A stretch of 21,540 nucleotides of DNA from DASRDB01 sp035652815 (GCA_035652815.1 DASRDB010000021.1:1-21540); one strand, 5' to 3'; positions 1 to 7,758 are shown, counted from the first letter of the stretch. A program made the numbers and translations. The notes: generated by a model not told the origin, from the letters alone.

Positions 1-1
1 T

Positions 2-58
2 GCTGAACCACCCGAGACTAAGCAACAGGCTCCTTTCATCAAGAGGAAGGGGGTCTGA
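2..58 (+). CDS. C-terminal tail of an upstream gene (cut by window edge)
   Basis: An open frame enters at base 2 and reads AEPPETKQQAPFIKRKGV before a TGA at 56-58. The tail is rich in Pro, Lys, Glu and Gln, as is common for a charged, unstructured C-terminus. The other two plus frames are less protein-like. No domain can be recognised from 18 residues, so no product is proposed. This could be chance reading of noncoding DNA; the call rests only on composition and the clean stop. Confidence 0.3.
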   Translation, partial: AEPPETKQQAPFIKRKGV

Positions 59-70
59 TAAAGAAGAAGC

Positions 71-415
71 TTGCTCAGGGTGTATATCGTTCATGCGTCT
101 CTCCTGGGACTAAATAAACGTAACCGCTCGAATACAAATCCAGGGCATGAAGTCCTCATAAGTAGCAAAAGATGTGACAAAGGCGCTTCCCCAGCAAGCG
201 GTATTATACAAGAGCATAATCAATTACAGAAATACCTGTCAAGTGTTCTAGAAAAGAAAAAAGCATACATTGCTTTTCTGCAATATATGGAAACTATTCC
301 GGTACTGACCAATTTACCTGACCAATCTTACGACCGAGGTAGCATTCAACAATGCCGAAATCTGGTCGCTTTAATAAACGAGATAGTGTACAAATTACAC
401 ATAAAAAATGCATAA
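71..415 (+). CDS. doubtful hypothetical protein, 114 aa
   Basis: The frame opens with TTG only 12 bases after the stop of the partial frame at 2-58. A purine-rich stretch (AAGAAGAAG) precedes it but there is no clear Shine-Dalgarno. The product would be a basic 114-residue protein with no signal peptide, membrane segment or family motif that I recognise. The DNA is AT-rich compared with the confident genes here, and codon use is unlike theirs. It may be a decayed gene or spurious. It is listed because nothing else explains this stretch. Confidence 0.2.
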   Translation: MLRVYIVHASLLGLNKRNRSNTNPGHEVLISSKRCDKGASPASGIIQEHNQLQKYLSSVLEKKKAYIAFLQYMETIPVLTNLPDQSYDRGSIQQCRNLVALINEIVYKLHIKNA

Positions 416-452
416 AAATGCTGAGAGTTGGATAAATTAATGAATAAAACGC

Positions 453-481
453 TTGAAATTGGCTAAAGGATAGTGTATGCT
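453..481 (+). promoter_or_regulatory. possible promoter of the zinc-ribbon gene
   Basis: TTGAAA at 453-458, a 17-base spacer and TATGCT at 476-481 give a moderate sigma-70 match. It points toward the gene at 626 and would leave a leader of about 135 bases. Confidence 0.35.
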
Positions 482-639
482 CTTTTCCGGTATCCGATCT
501 CGGTCTCGCATACAGTGTTCGTCCAGAGGCAATTAGTCCCGCGCTGCTTGGGGTGACGTACAAGCTGGTGACTCTGCAAGGATATGGACCAGAGGAATAC
601 CATCATATCACAAGGAGGTCTCTAGTTGAACTTCGTTGA
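457..639 (+). pseudogene. possible C-terminal gene remnant without a start codon
   Basis: From 457 to a TGA at 637-639 a plus frame stays open for about 60 codons and reads like real protein, for example RPEAISPALLGVTYKLVTLQ followed by GYGPEEYHHITRRSLVELR. It has no suitable ATG, GTG or TTG near its beginning, and the frame is closed at 454-456. It runs into the ribosome-binding site and start of the next gene in another frame. It may be the 3' end of a decayed gene, but chance is not excluded. I do not recognise the family. Confidence 0.22.
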
Positions 640-931
640 CAAAACCCTGAAGTGTCGCGAATGCGGAAATGATTTCGTATTCACTGCCGGTGAACAAGAG
701 TTTTACCAGCAGAAAGGGCTGATGAACCAGCCTGGCCGTTGTCCTTCTTGCCGTGCAGCGCGGCGTAATGCTTCCGGCGGCCCCAGCCGCTCGGAGCGCG
801 GACCACGTGAAATGCATGACGTGATCTGCGCCGAGTGCGGAGCGCAGACACAGGTGCCATTCCTGCCCAGGAATGACAAACCTGTCTATTGCAGTTCCTG
901 CTTTGAAAAGGTTCGCGTTGCGCGCAGCTAA
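626..931 (+). CDS. zinc-ribbon protein with CxxC-x17-CxxC domain
   Basis: A 101-residue soluble protein with two Cys4 metal sites. The first is C10-x2-C13 with C39-x2-C42 inside a zinc-ribbon like the one found near the N-terminus of many small bacterial proteins (probable zf-trcl type). The second is C68-x2-C71, 17 residues, then C89-x2-C92, matching the CxxC-x17-CxxC family, followed by FEKVR. A basic Gly/Ser/Arg linker (residues 46-62) joins them. Zinc binding is well supported; the role is unknown in the family, and nucleic-acid binding is only a guess. The TTG start is chosen because a strong AAGGAGG (612-618) sits seven bases upstream. A terminator follows at 997, so the gene is probably monocistronic. 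Confidence 0.88.
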   Translation: MNFVDKTLKCRECGNDFVFTAGEQEFYQQKGLMNQPGRCPSCRAARRNASGGPSRSERGPREMHDVICAECGAQTQVPFLPRNDKPVYCSSCFEKVRVARS

Positions 932-996
932 CTAGCATCACCTGGCGGTTTCAGTACTGCTAGAAACTGTGCGTAAAGCAAGCAGAACAAACATAT

Positions 997-1035
997 AAAG
1001 AGCAAGAGTTCCCTATTTGTTACTCTTGCTCTTTT
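997..1035 (+). terminator. rho-independent terminator after the zinc-ribbon gene
   Basis: A perfect 12-base inverted repeat (AAAGAGCAAGAG at 997-1008, complement at 1023-1034) encloses a 14-base loop and ends in a short T run. The A-rich left edge means it could also work on the opposite strand. Confidence 0.85.
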
Positions 1036-1054
1036 CTATCCAATATAGCGAGCC

Positions 1055-1142
1055 TATAGCCAGAAGCCCCCCGCAAGGGGGATGGCTCTACCATATGAAC
1101 CCTCTTGTAGAGCCATCCTCTTGCGGGGGCTTCTGGCTATAT
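1055..1142. repeat. interspersed palindrome, copy A
   Basis: Arms of about 36 bases (1055-1091 and 1107-1142) are near-perfect inverted copies separated by a 15-base loop. The arm carries CCCGCAAGGGGG-type and GGCTCTAC segments shared with the palindromes at 10416 and 20802 and the single arm at 9061. It follows a real terminator and lies upstream of the rel promoter. It lacks a T run, so a repeat element is more likely than a terminator. Confidence 0.85.
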
Positions 1143-1319
1143 ACTGCTTTCCGACTAGTTTACATTTGAGATACGCCCCCTTGCTACGTCTATATAACCA
1201 GGGATGGGAGCGGGAATATACATATGTCCTCACGTGTTGTCATACATATATCCCAACTATGCCCTGTAAGCTGTTACATTCACCCTATACTGTACGTAAC
1301 AACTTATATCTATGAATGT

Positions 1320-1347
1320 TTGACATCTGTATGGTTGTGTATATACC
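1320..1347 (+). promoter_or_regulatory. probable promoter of the rel pair
   Basis: TTGACA at 1320-1325, a 16-base spacer and TATACC at 1342-1347 lie in an AT-rich stretch ahead of the first rel gene and imply a leader of about 50 bases. TATATA at 1340 is an alternative -10. Between the palindrome at 1142 and this promoter I see no other feature. Confidence 0.5.
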
Positions 1348-1401
1348 ATGTCTTACAATAGATTATAGCAATAGCATTTTTCTTATTCCGGGGTTTTTCG
1401 T

Positions 1402-3711
1402 ATGATGACCATCAATCCAAAAGAATCGATCACCGTTTCACGGGTGACGCTGGAAGATCTCTTAGCAGAGACCCGCCAGTACCTGTGCCCGCGTGATCTG
1501 GAGCGGATCGAACACGCCTACTATGTCGCGAATGACGCGCACATGGGCGTGGTGCGGCGCTCTGGCGATCCGTACATTCAGCATCCCCTGGAAGTGGCGT
1601 TGCTGGTGGCGGATATGCGGATTGATGCGGATGGTATCGTGGCGGCCCTGTTGCACGATGTGGTAGAGGATACCGATTTCACCCTGGAAGAGTTGCGCAA
1701 TGAATTTGGCGACGCAGTTGCAAATATCGTGGATGGCGTCACCAAATTTGATACGCTGGCAGGCAAGAAAGCCGGGTTGATGCCCGATCATGCTCCCCTG
1801 GATGGCAGCATAGAGACGCCTGAACAGAAAGAAACGACGCAAGGGCTGACACGCGAATTGAAGCGCCGCCAGCGTTCAGAGACGGTGCGCAAGATGCTGC
1901 TGGCAATGGCGGAAGACCCGCGAGTCGTAGTGCTAAAATTGGCCGACCGCCTGCATAACATGCGCACCCTGAGCGCGATGAATCCGGCGCAGCAAATCAA
2001 CAAGGCCCGCGAGACACGCGAGATTTACGCGCCATTGGCCCGCCGTCTCGGCATGGCCCAGGTACAGGCCGAACTCGAAGACCTCGCATTCAGCTACCTG
2101 GAGCCAGAACGCTATCAGCGCCTCTTAGAGGAAGTCGAGGAAGAGCGGAGCAAACGCCAGCCAACCGTTGAAAAAATTTGTCGCGCCCTCAAAGAAGAGA
2201 TGGAGAAGGCGGGTATTCATGCCGACGTGCATGCATGGCAAAAGCACCTGTCGAGCATCAACCGCAAGCTCCAGCAGAGCGGCGGCGAGTTGAGCCAGAT
2301 TCACGATCTCGTCTCGTATCGCATCCTGGTCGATTCGGTGCATGATTGCTACCTCGCGCTGGGACACATACATGCGCTGTGGCGGCCCAAAGATGGGCGT
2401 ATCAAAGATTTCATCGCCACGCCGAAGGTCAATGGCTACCAGTCCCTGCATACGACCGTCTTCTGCCTGGATAACCAGCTCGCGGAGATTCAAATTCGCA
2501 CGCACGAGATGGAGCGCATCGCTGACTATGGCATCGCCAGCTACTGGTACCTGAAAGAGCGCGGCGGAGCGCGTCTCTCTACACGCGAGATGCTCGCCTG
2601 GATTGAGCAATTGCGCGAATGGCAGCGCGAACTGCCGCAGAACGCCGACGAATTTGTCGAAGCGGTCAAGGGCGACATCTTCCAGGAGCAGATTTTCGTC
2701 TTCACGCCCAAAGGCGAGGTGAAAGACCTGCCGCGTGGCTCGACCCCACTCGATCTGGCCTACCGTATTCATACCGATATTGGCGATCATTGCGCCGGAG
2801 CGCGCATTATTACCAATATGGAAGACAGTGGGCGGCTGGTGACACGCATCGTCCCGCTGGATTACGAGCTGAAAGGCGGCGAAATTGTCGATATCATTAC
2901 CGACCCTGAGGTTCATCCGACTCGCGAATGGCTGGCCTTTGCGCGCACCACTTCGGCACGCGCAAAGATTCGCCGCTATCTGAAGACCTATGAGCGCGAG
3001 GTGAACCTGCAACTGGGACGCGAACGGCTCGACCTGGCCTTGAAATCGATCGGCGCGAACGGTATACGCGCAATTGATGAGCAGGATTTACTCGGCATTT
3101 CGACCGATAAAAAATATGCCACGCCGGATGATCTCTTGATCGCGCTTGGACGCGATGACCTGCCTATCGGCACCGTACTTGAAAAACTCTCTCCGCGTTT
3201 ACAAGAGCGCGGGGAGATGAAAGCGGAGAGCGAGCAGAGCAAAAACGGCCACGACAATGAATTGCCGCAGGTCGTCGTCAAGCTTTCTCATTGCTGTTGC
3301 CCGCTGCCGGGTGATGCCATTGTAGGGGTCGTTCATCCAAACAAAGGCATTATGGTGCATCGCAGCGATTGTCGCACGCTGCGCCGCTATCGCGGACACG
3401 AAGCGGAGCGCCTGATTGAGATCAACTGGCTGCAAATCGAACCACAGCACTATCTGGCCCCCATCATCATCGTCGCGCATGATCGCGCCGGACTGCTTCG
3501 TGACGTGGCTGCCGTTGTCACCGATGCCGGTATCAACATGACGGCGGTGTCATCCACCACCAACGCCTCGCTACAGAAAGCGGTGATTACCGCCACATTG
3601 GAGATCGAGCGGGTTGACCAGCTTGAACCACTCTTTGAGCGGCTGCAACAGGTCAGAAACGTTGTGACGGTCAGCCGGGATCGTGGTCGCCGCGCCAGTT
3701 ACTCTGCATAA
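1402..3711 (+). CDS. RelA/SpoT homologue 1: (p)ppGpp hydrolase-competent, altered synthetase
   Basis: Full-length 769-residue long Rel protein for guanosine tetra/pentaphosphate (stringent response) metabolism. The HD hydrolase domain (about 30-215) has H61, the HDVVED motif (H85, D86, E89, D90) and ADRLHN (D182, N186), so ppGpp hydrolysis should be possible. The synthetase domain (about 225-385) has D302, the RIKD segment (333-336), PKVNGYQSLHTTV and catalytic E362 in EIQIRT. However, the usual GRPKH-IYSIYRK segment reads AWQKH-LSSINRK (278-289), replacing the conserved Arg with W279 and the later Tyr with N287. TGS (about 428-500, H457), a CCCPLPGD zinc-finger domain (C631-C633, H653, C657) and a C-terminal ACT domain (about 686-760) follow. 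ATG 1402 or 1405 both fit; the ribosome-binding site is weak. It is probably cotranscribed with the gene at 3741. Confidence 0.95.
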   Translation: MMTINPKESITVSRVTLEDLLAETRQYLCPRDLERIEHAYYVANDAHMGVVRRSGDPYIQHPLEVALLVADMRIDADGIVAALLHDVVEDTDFTLEELRNEFGDAVANIVDGVTKFDTLAGKKAGLMPDHAPLDGSIETPEQKETTQGLTRELKRRQRSETVRKMLLAMAEDPRVVVLKLADRLHNMRTLSAMNPAQQINKARETREIYAPLARRLGMAQVQAELEDLAFSYLEPERYQRLLEEVEEERSKRQPTVEKICRALKEEMEKAGIHADVHAWQKHLSSINRKLQQSGGELSQIHDLVSYRILVDSVHDCYLALGHIHALWRPKDGRIKDFIATPKVNGYQSLHTTVFCLDNQLAEIQIRTHEMERIADYGIASYWYLKERGGARLSTREMLAWIEQLREWQRELPQNADEFVEAVKGDIFQEQIFVFTPKGEVKDLPRGSTPLDLAYRIHTDIGDHCAGARIITNMEDSGRLVTRIVPLDYELKGGEIVDIITDPEVHPTREWLAFARTTSARAKIRRYLKTYEREVNLQLGRERLDLALKSIGANGIRAIDEQDLLGISTDKKYATPDDLLIALGRDDLPIGTVLEKLSPRLQERGEMKAESEQSKNGHDNELPQVVVKLSHCCCPLPGDAIVGVVHPNKGIMVHRSDCRTLRRYRGHEAERLIEINWLQIEPQHYLAPIIIVAHDRAGLLRDVAAVVTDAGINMTAVSSTTNASLQKAVITATLEIERVDQLEPLFERLQQVRNVVTVSRDRGRRASYSA

Positions 3712-3740
3712 TTTTGAGATAGCAATAATCGGATACCGTT

Positions 3741-6185
3741 ATGATAGATATGCCCGTAAGCAACCAGACCGTAACAAATGCATTTGCCAAAGAACAGGCC
3801 AAATACCTGTTGACCATTGCGCAAAGTTACATGCCAAAGCAGGATGTCGATCAACTTGCTCGCGCCTTTGAGCTGGCTCAAGCGACGTGCAAGGAGCTAA
3901 AAGGGGAGCGCGAGCTTCCCCTGCTTGAACATGCCCTGGCCGTAGCAACCATTTTAGCTGAGATGCATATCGATGCCGTTGGCGTTGCTTCCGGCCTGAT
4001 CTTCGAGGCTGTGGACGCCGACCTGCTTTCATTAGAGCAGGTTGAGCGTATACTTGGCACGCCCGTAGCCCGCGTGGTTGGCAGTATGCTGCGCATGAAC
4101 ATTCTTGAGCGCAAAAAGCGAGCGGGAGCGCAGGTTCTTGCCCCCGATAAGCCTAACAACGCGGGAATGGGCGACGCTGAGAGCAGCCGCGAACAAAAGA
4201 AGCAGCGCATACGCGAGGTGCAGCGCCGACAGCAAGCGGAAACGGTGCGCAAGATGTTTTTTGCCATGTCGGAAGACCCCCGCGTGGTGCTGCTCAAACT
4301 GGCCTACCGCCTGCACGCCATGCGCCTGATCTCGCAGAAGGTCTATCACGCCGACCCGCAAGAAATTCTGACGATGGCGCAGGAAACGCGTGAGATTTAT
4401 GCGCCCCTGGCCGGGCGTCTGGGCATCTCGCGCATGGAGAGCGAACTGGACGATCTGGCCTTTCAGGTGTTGGAACCCGAAAAGTGGGCCTGGGTGCGCG
4501 AACTGGTCGAGGCCGAAAGCAAGCAGTGGCGTGCCTATGTCGATCGCGTCTGCGCCATCCTGCGTGATGAGATGCGCAAACTTGGCTTGAAAGCGGAAGT
4601 CTCGGGGCGCGTCAAGCACCTCTACAGCTTCTATAAAAAGCTGCGGCGCAACGCCGGAGATGTCGAGCGGCTGGATGAACTCAAGACGGCGGCAGACCTC
4701 GGGCAGATACACGACCTCGTTGCCTTCCGCATCCTTGTCGAGACCAAAGAGGATTGCTACCTGGCGCTCGGACATGTCCATAGCATGTGGAAGCCAAAGG
4801 ACGGGCGCATCAAGGACTTCATCGCCAACCCCAAGCCCAACGGCTACCAGGCCCTGCATACAACGGTTTTCTGCCTGGATGACCAGCTCGTGGAGATTCA
4901 AATTCGCACCTTCGCCATGCATGAAATGGCTGAATATGGCGTCGCCATGCACTGGCACTACAAGGATGTGGGCGATCACGCCTCAGCTTCCGCGAAGGAA
5001 CTGCTCTCCTGGCTGCGCCAGCTTGCCGAGTGGCAGCGCGAACTGCGCAACGCCTCTGCCAGCGACAGCGAGTTTGTCGATGCTGTGCGCGATGAAATTT
5101 TCGATGAGCAGATCTTTGTCTTCACGCCAAAGGGCGAGGTAAAAGACCTGCCCGTAGGCTCAACGCCGCTGGACTTTGCCTACCGCGTGCATACTAAAAT
5201 TGGCGATACCTGCGCGGGCGCGCGTGTGATTACCGAAGGCGACGGCGAGCGACTGGTGACGCGCATGGTGCCCCTGGACTACGAACTGAAAAGTGGCGAC
5301 ATCGTTGACATCATCACCAGCCGTACAGCGCACCCGACCCGCGACTGGCTGAATTTCGCACGCACCGCTCAGGCGCGCAGCAAGATTCGCCGCTACCTCA
5401 AAATACACGAGCGCGATATCAACATTCAAATCGGGCGCGAACGCCTGGACCGCGAACTCAAGATTTTCGGCATGCGCGGCATCGAGGTGGTCAATGAAGA
5501 CGCGCAACACTGGCTGCGCGATGAATATCACAAGGAGTCCTTCGAGGATCTGCTGGCCGCGATAGGCGGAGACGAGATTCGCCAGCATGCAGTTGCGGTC
5601 AAGCTGATGGACTACTGGCAGCAGCGCGAGCCACGCGAGACAAAAGAAACGAAGGAAGAGGCCGAGCCGATCGCGCTGACCACCACCAGCAAATCATCGT
5701 CCTCAGCTAACTTGCAGGTGGCGGGGGTGAGCGGCCTGCTGACTACGCTGGCAAACTGCTGCTGTCCCTTGCCGGGCGATGAAATTATCGGCTACATCAG
5801 TCGCGGTAGGGGCGCGGTTATCCATCGCGCGGATTGCAAAAATATCGAGCGCTACCGCGAACGCGACCGCGAGCGCCTGGTTGATGTAAGCTGGACAAAC
5901 ATGGGCTACCAGCGCTACCTGGCCCAGGTCGTCATCCTGGCGCATGACCGTTCAGGGCTGATTCGCGATATCGCAACCGTTATCAGCGAATGCAACGTGA
6001 ATATGACCTCGGTCAACTCTACCACCAGTCCACGCAAAGAGATTGTCACCATCAGCGCCACGCTGGAGGTAGAGAGCCTGGAGCAAATGTACCGCGTCTT
6101 CGCTCGCCTGGAACGTGTCAAAGGCGTGATCGAGGTAGAACGCGACCTGGGCAAGGTCAAAAAGAAAACGGCACAAAAAAAATAG
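3741..6185 (+). CDS. RelA/SpoT homologue 2: (p)ppGpp synthetase-type, degenerate HD domain
   Basis: An 814-residue paralogue of its upstream neighbour with the same domain order. The HD domain (about 35-225) has lost the metal and catalytic residues: the HD pair is F88-E89, the following ED pair is D92-A93, and the ADRLHN motif is AYRLHA (Y189, A193). Hydrolysis is therefore unlikely. The synthetase is intact: GRVKHLYSFYKK (289-300), D325, RIKD (356-359), PKPNGYQALHTTV and E385 in EIQIRT. TGS (about 455-525, H484), the CCCPLPGD domain (C673-C675, H695, C699) and ACT (about 730-800) are complete, and the tail is Lys-rich. The division of labour resembles proteobacterial RelA, but here the RxKD form typical of bifunctional Rel is kept. 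ATG 3741 is 29 bases after the first gene; ATG 3750 is an alternative. Confidence 0.95.
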   Translation: MIDMPVSNQTVTNAFAKEQAKYLLTIAQSYMPKQDVDQLARAFELAQATCKELKGERELPLLEHALAVATILAEMHIDAVGVASGLIFEAVDADLLSLEQVERILGTPVARVVGSMLRMNILERKKRAGAQVLAPDKPNNAGMGDAESSREQKKQRIREVQRRQQAETVRKMFFAMSEDPRVVLLKLAYRLHAMRLISQKVYHADPQEILTMAQETREIYAPLAGRLGISRMESELDDLAFQVLEPEKWAWVRELVEAESKQWRAYVDRVCAILRDEMRKLGLKAEVSGRVKHLYSFYKKLRRNAGDVERLDELKTAADLGQIHDLVAFRILVETKEDCYLALGHVHSMWKPKDGRIKDFIANPKPNGYQALHTTVFCLDDQLVEIQIRTFAMHEMAEYGVAMHWHYKDVGDHASASAKELLSWLRQLAEWQRELRNASASDSEFVDAVRDEIFDEQIFVFTPKGEVKDLPVGSTPLDFAYRVHTKIGDTCAGARVITEGDGERLVTRMVPLDYELKSGDIVDIITSRTAHPTRDWLNFARTAQARSKIRRYLKIHERDINIQIGRERLDRELKIFGMRGIEVVNEDAQHWLRDEYHKESFEDLLAAIGGDEIRQHAVAVKLMDYWQQREPRETKETKEEAEPIALTTTSKSSSSANLQVAGVSGLLTTLANCCCPLPGDEIIGYISRGRGAVIHRADCKNIERYRERDRERLVDVSWTNMGYQRYLAQVVILAHDRSGLIRDIATVISECNVNMTSVNSTTSPRKEIVTISATLEVESLEQMYRVFARLERVKGVIEVERDLGKVKKKTAQKK

Positions 6186-6196
6186 GGACGCTCGCC

Positions 6197-6231
6197 CCCT
6201 GTCATCCTGAGCGCAGCGAAGGATGACAGGG
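6197..6231. repeat. short palindrome of a widespread repeat type
   Basis: An 11-base perfect inverted repeat (CCCTGTCATCC at 6197-6207, complement at 6221-6231) encloses TGAGCGCAGCGAA. From memory, very similar GTCATCCTGAGCG...GAAGGAT sequences occur in intergenic DNA of many unrelated bacteria. It directly follows the second rel gene and may act in mRNA 3' end formation. Confidence 0.65.
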
Positions 6232-6264
6232 CTGCATATCCACTTGTCATGTCTGCTCAAAAAA

Positions 6265-6296
6265 ATGTAGGGACGCGATGAATTGCATCCCTACAT
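6265..6296. terminator. palindrome, probable bidirectional terminator between convergent genes
   Basis: ATGTAGGGA (6265-6273) pairs with TCCCTACAT (6288-6296), and the inner part pairs with one mismatch and one G:T pair. An A run lies on the left (6260-6265) and T-rich sequence on the right. It sits between the stop of the rel pair and the stop of the convergent sigma gene, where a shared terminator is expected. It could equally be a dispersed repeat. Confidence 0.55.
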
Positions 6297-6312
6297 CATT
6301 TTCTATTTACAA

Positions 6313-7524
6313 TTAACCGCGCAACCGTTCAAGCACAGGTGGCTGGCGAAGTTTGGCAAGCGCCCCCGCCTCAATCTGGCGCACACGCTCGCGGGTGATG
6401 CCGAGTTCGCGTCCGACCTGCTCCAATGGGTGAGCCTGGCTATTGCCGAGGCCGAAGCGAAGTTGTAAAACCAGGCGCTCGCGAGGAGTCAGCACAGACT
6501 CGAGAACGCGCTGCACTTCGTCTTTGAGGGTCTGAGTGGTCGCGATATCTTCCGGCGAAGCGGATTCGGTATCGGCCAGCACGTCGCCCAGTTCCTGCTC
6601 CTCGTCCTCCCCTACCGGCAGTTCCAGGGAAACCGGAGCGCCAGGGGCAGACTGCAATTCAACCATGCGTACAGGATCGAGGCCCGTCGCGGCTGCCAGT
6701 TCGAGATCGGTCGGCTCGCGCCCGAGTTCCTGCAAGAGGCGCTGGCGTTCGCGGCGAATGCGGTTCAAAGCGGTGTTGACATAGACAGGAAGACGAATGG
6801 TGCGGCCTTTGTCGGCAACGGCCCGGCTGATAGCCTGGCGAATCCACCAGGTCGCATGAGTGGAAAAGCGATGCCCGCGCCGCCAGTCGTAGCGCTGTAC
6901 CGCACGGATAAGGCCAATATTGCCTTCCTGGATCAGATCAAGCAGTGTTAATCCACGCCCAACATAGCGTTTGGCAATGCTCACTACGAGACGCAGGTTC
7001 GCCAGGATGAACTGCTTCATAGCCTCGCGATCACCGGCCTCAATGCGCTGAGCCAGTTCGATTTCGCGCTCGTGCGTAATCATCGGCACGCGGCCAATCT
7101 CACGCAGGTAGGTCATCACAGCATCTGATTCACCCGCATCTGATGGATTGAGCGAATGCTCGTCTCCATCTTCAGAGCGGCGTCGGCGCATAGGAACACG
7201 CCGGGGCTGCGGCAAATCCTCCGCCTCCAGCGCTGGCAGCGATAAGATCGATGTTGTCTCCATAGCCGGTGAGTCCGGCAGTGGAGACAGTTCCCCGCGC
7301 ATATCTTGTCCATCTTCCAGCTCTAGAGGCGCTGTATCCAGGGTAGCGATATCCTCGGCCTCCTCCTTGTCAGCCTCCTCCGCTCCCTCGTCTTCAATAT
7401 AATCAGACGTTAGCAAACGATCAACAATTTCTTCGTATTGCTGCGTCAGTTGATCGGTTACAGGTTGTTTGACATTATCAAACTCAAGCGTAGCACCAGG
7501 GGTGGCTCGCTGTAAGTCAATCAT
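6313..7524 (-). CDS. RNA polymerase sigma factor, sigma-70 family (group 1/2)
   Basis: A 403-residue sigma factor that directs RNA polymerase to -10/-35 promoters. Residues 1-130 are acidic and low complexity, ending in a basic patch (RRVPMRRRR, 108-116); this is not a recognisable region 1.1. Region 1.2 begins at DAVMTYLREIGRVP (134-147). Region 2 includes NLRLVVSIAKRYVGRGL and LDLIQEGNIGLIRAV, then the 2.3/2.4 segment RFSTHATWWIRQAISRAVAD (219-238). Region 3 follows, then region 4 with LTPRERLVLQLRFGLG and the helix-turn-helix VGRELGITRERVRQIEAGAL (370-389). ATG 7524 has GGAGGG six bases upstream. Whether it is the housekeeping sigma or a group 2 paralogue cannot be decided; YDWRRGHRF and ADKGRTIRLP differ slightly from classic primary factors and lean toward group 2. 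Confidence 0.93.
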   Translation of the reverse strand: MIDLQRATPGATLEFDNVKQPVTDQLTQQYEEIVDRLLTSDYIEDEGAEEADKEEAEDIATLDTAPLELEDGQDMRGELSPLPDSPAMETTSILSLPALEAEDLPQPRRVPMRRRRSEDGDEHSLNPSDAGESDAVMTYLREIGRVPMITHEREIELAQRIEAGDREAMKQFILANLRLVVSIAKRYVGRGLTLLDLIQEGNIGLIRAVQRYDWRRGHRFSTHATWWIRQAISRAVADKGRTIRLPVYVNTALNRIRRERQRLLQELGREPTDLELAAATGLDPVRMVELQSAPGAPVSLELPVGEDEEQELGDVLADTESASPEDIATTQTLKDEVQRVLESVLTPRERLVLQLRFGLGNSQAHPLEQVGRELGITRERVRQIEAGALAKLRQPPVLERLRG

Positions 7525-7657
7525 ATCGCGCCCTCCATGAACAGTAGTATCTTAAGCAGCAAGATAACAGTATCTTCCATCGGTTCGGTCCTACACTCAG
7601 GGAAAGTGGTCCGCCGATCTGGACACTGAGTTTGAATACCGAGTGGGAGGAAGTGTA

Positions 7658-7686
7658 TTGACGTACATGCACTGTCTCTCTATAGT
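7658..7686 (+). promoter_or_regulatory. promoter-like sequence antisense to the sigma leader
   Basis: TTGACG (7658-7663), exactly 17 bases, then TATAGT (7681-7686) on the plus strand. It would transcribe rightward across the sigma promoter toward the 3' end of the dedA gene, where there is no plus-strand gene. It could drive an antisense or small RNA, or be a chance match. Confidence 0.4.
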
Positions 7687-7729
7687 TAGAAACACAGAAA
7701 GAACGGAAAATATTTCCTTCGCCACTCTA

Positions 7730-7758
7730 ATTATAACGCAAAAGCCTCCTTTCATCAA
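7730..7758 (-). promoter_or_regulatory. promoter of the sigma factor gene
   Basis: Read on the minus strand: TTGATG (7753-7758), a 17-base spacer and a perfect TATAAT (7730-7735). Transcription should start near 7723. Confidence 0.75.

Noticed and set aside
1082..1315. 77-codon plus frame upstream of the rel genes
   Set aside because: It runs through palindrome copy A and AT-rich promoter DNA, has no ribosome-binding site and no protein-like character.
2125..3012. Long minus-strand frame (295 codons) inside the first rel gene
   Set aside because: It lies entirely opposite a conserved Rel coding region and has no recognisable domain; a shadow of GC-rich codon use.
4032..4979. Long minus-strand frame (315 codons) inside the second rel gene
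   Set aside because: Same reason: opposite a conserved gene with every domain accounted for.
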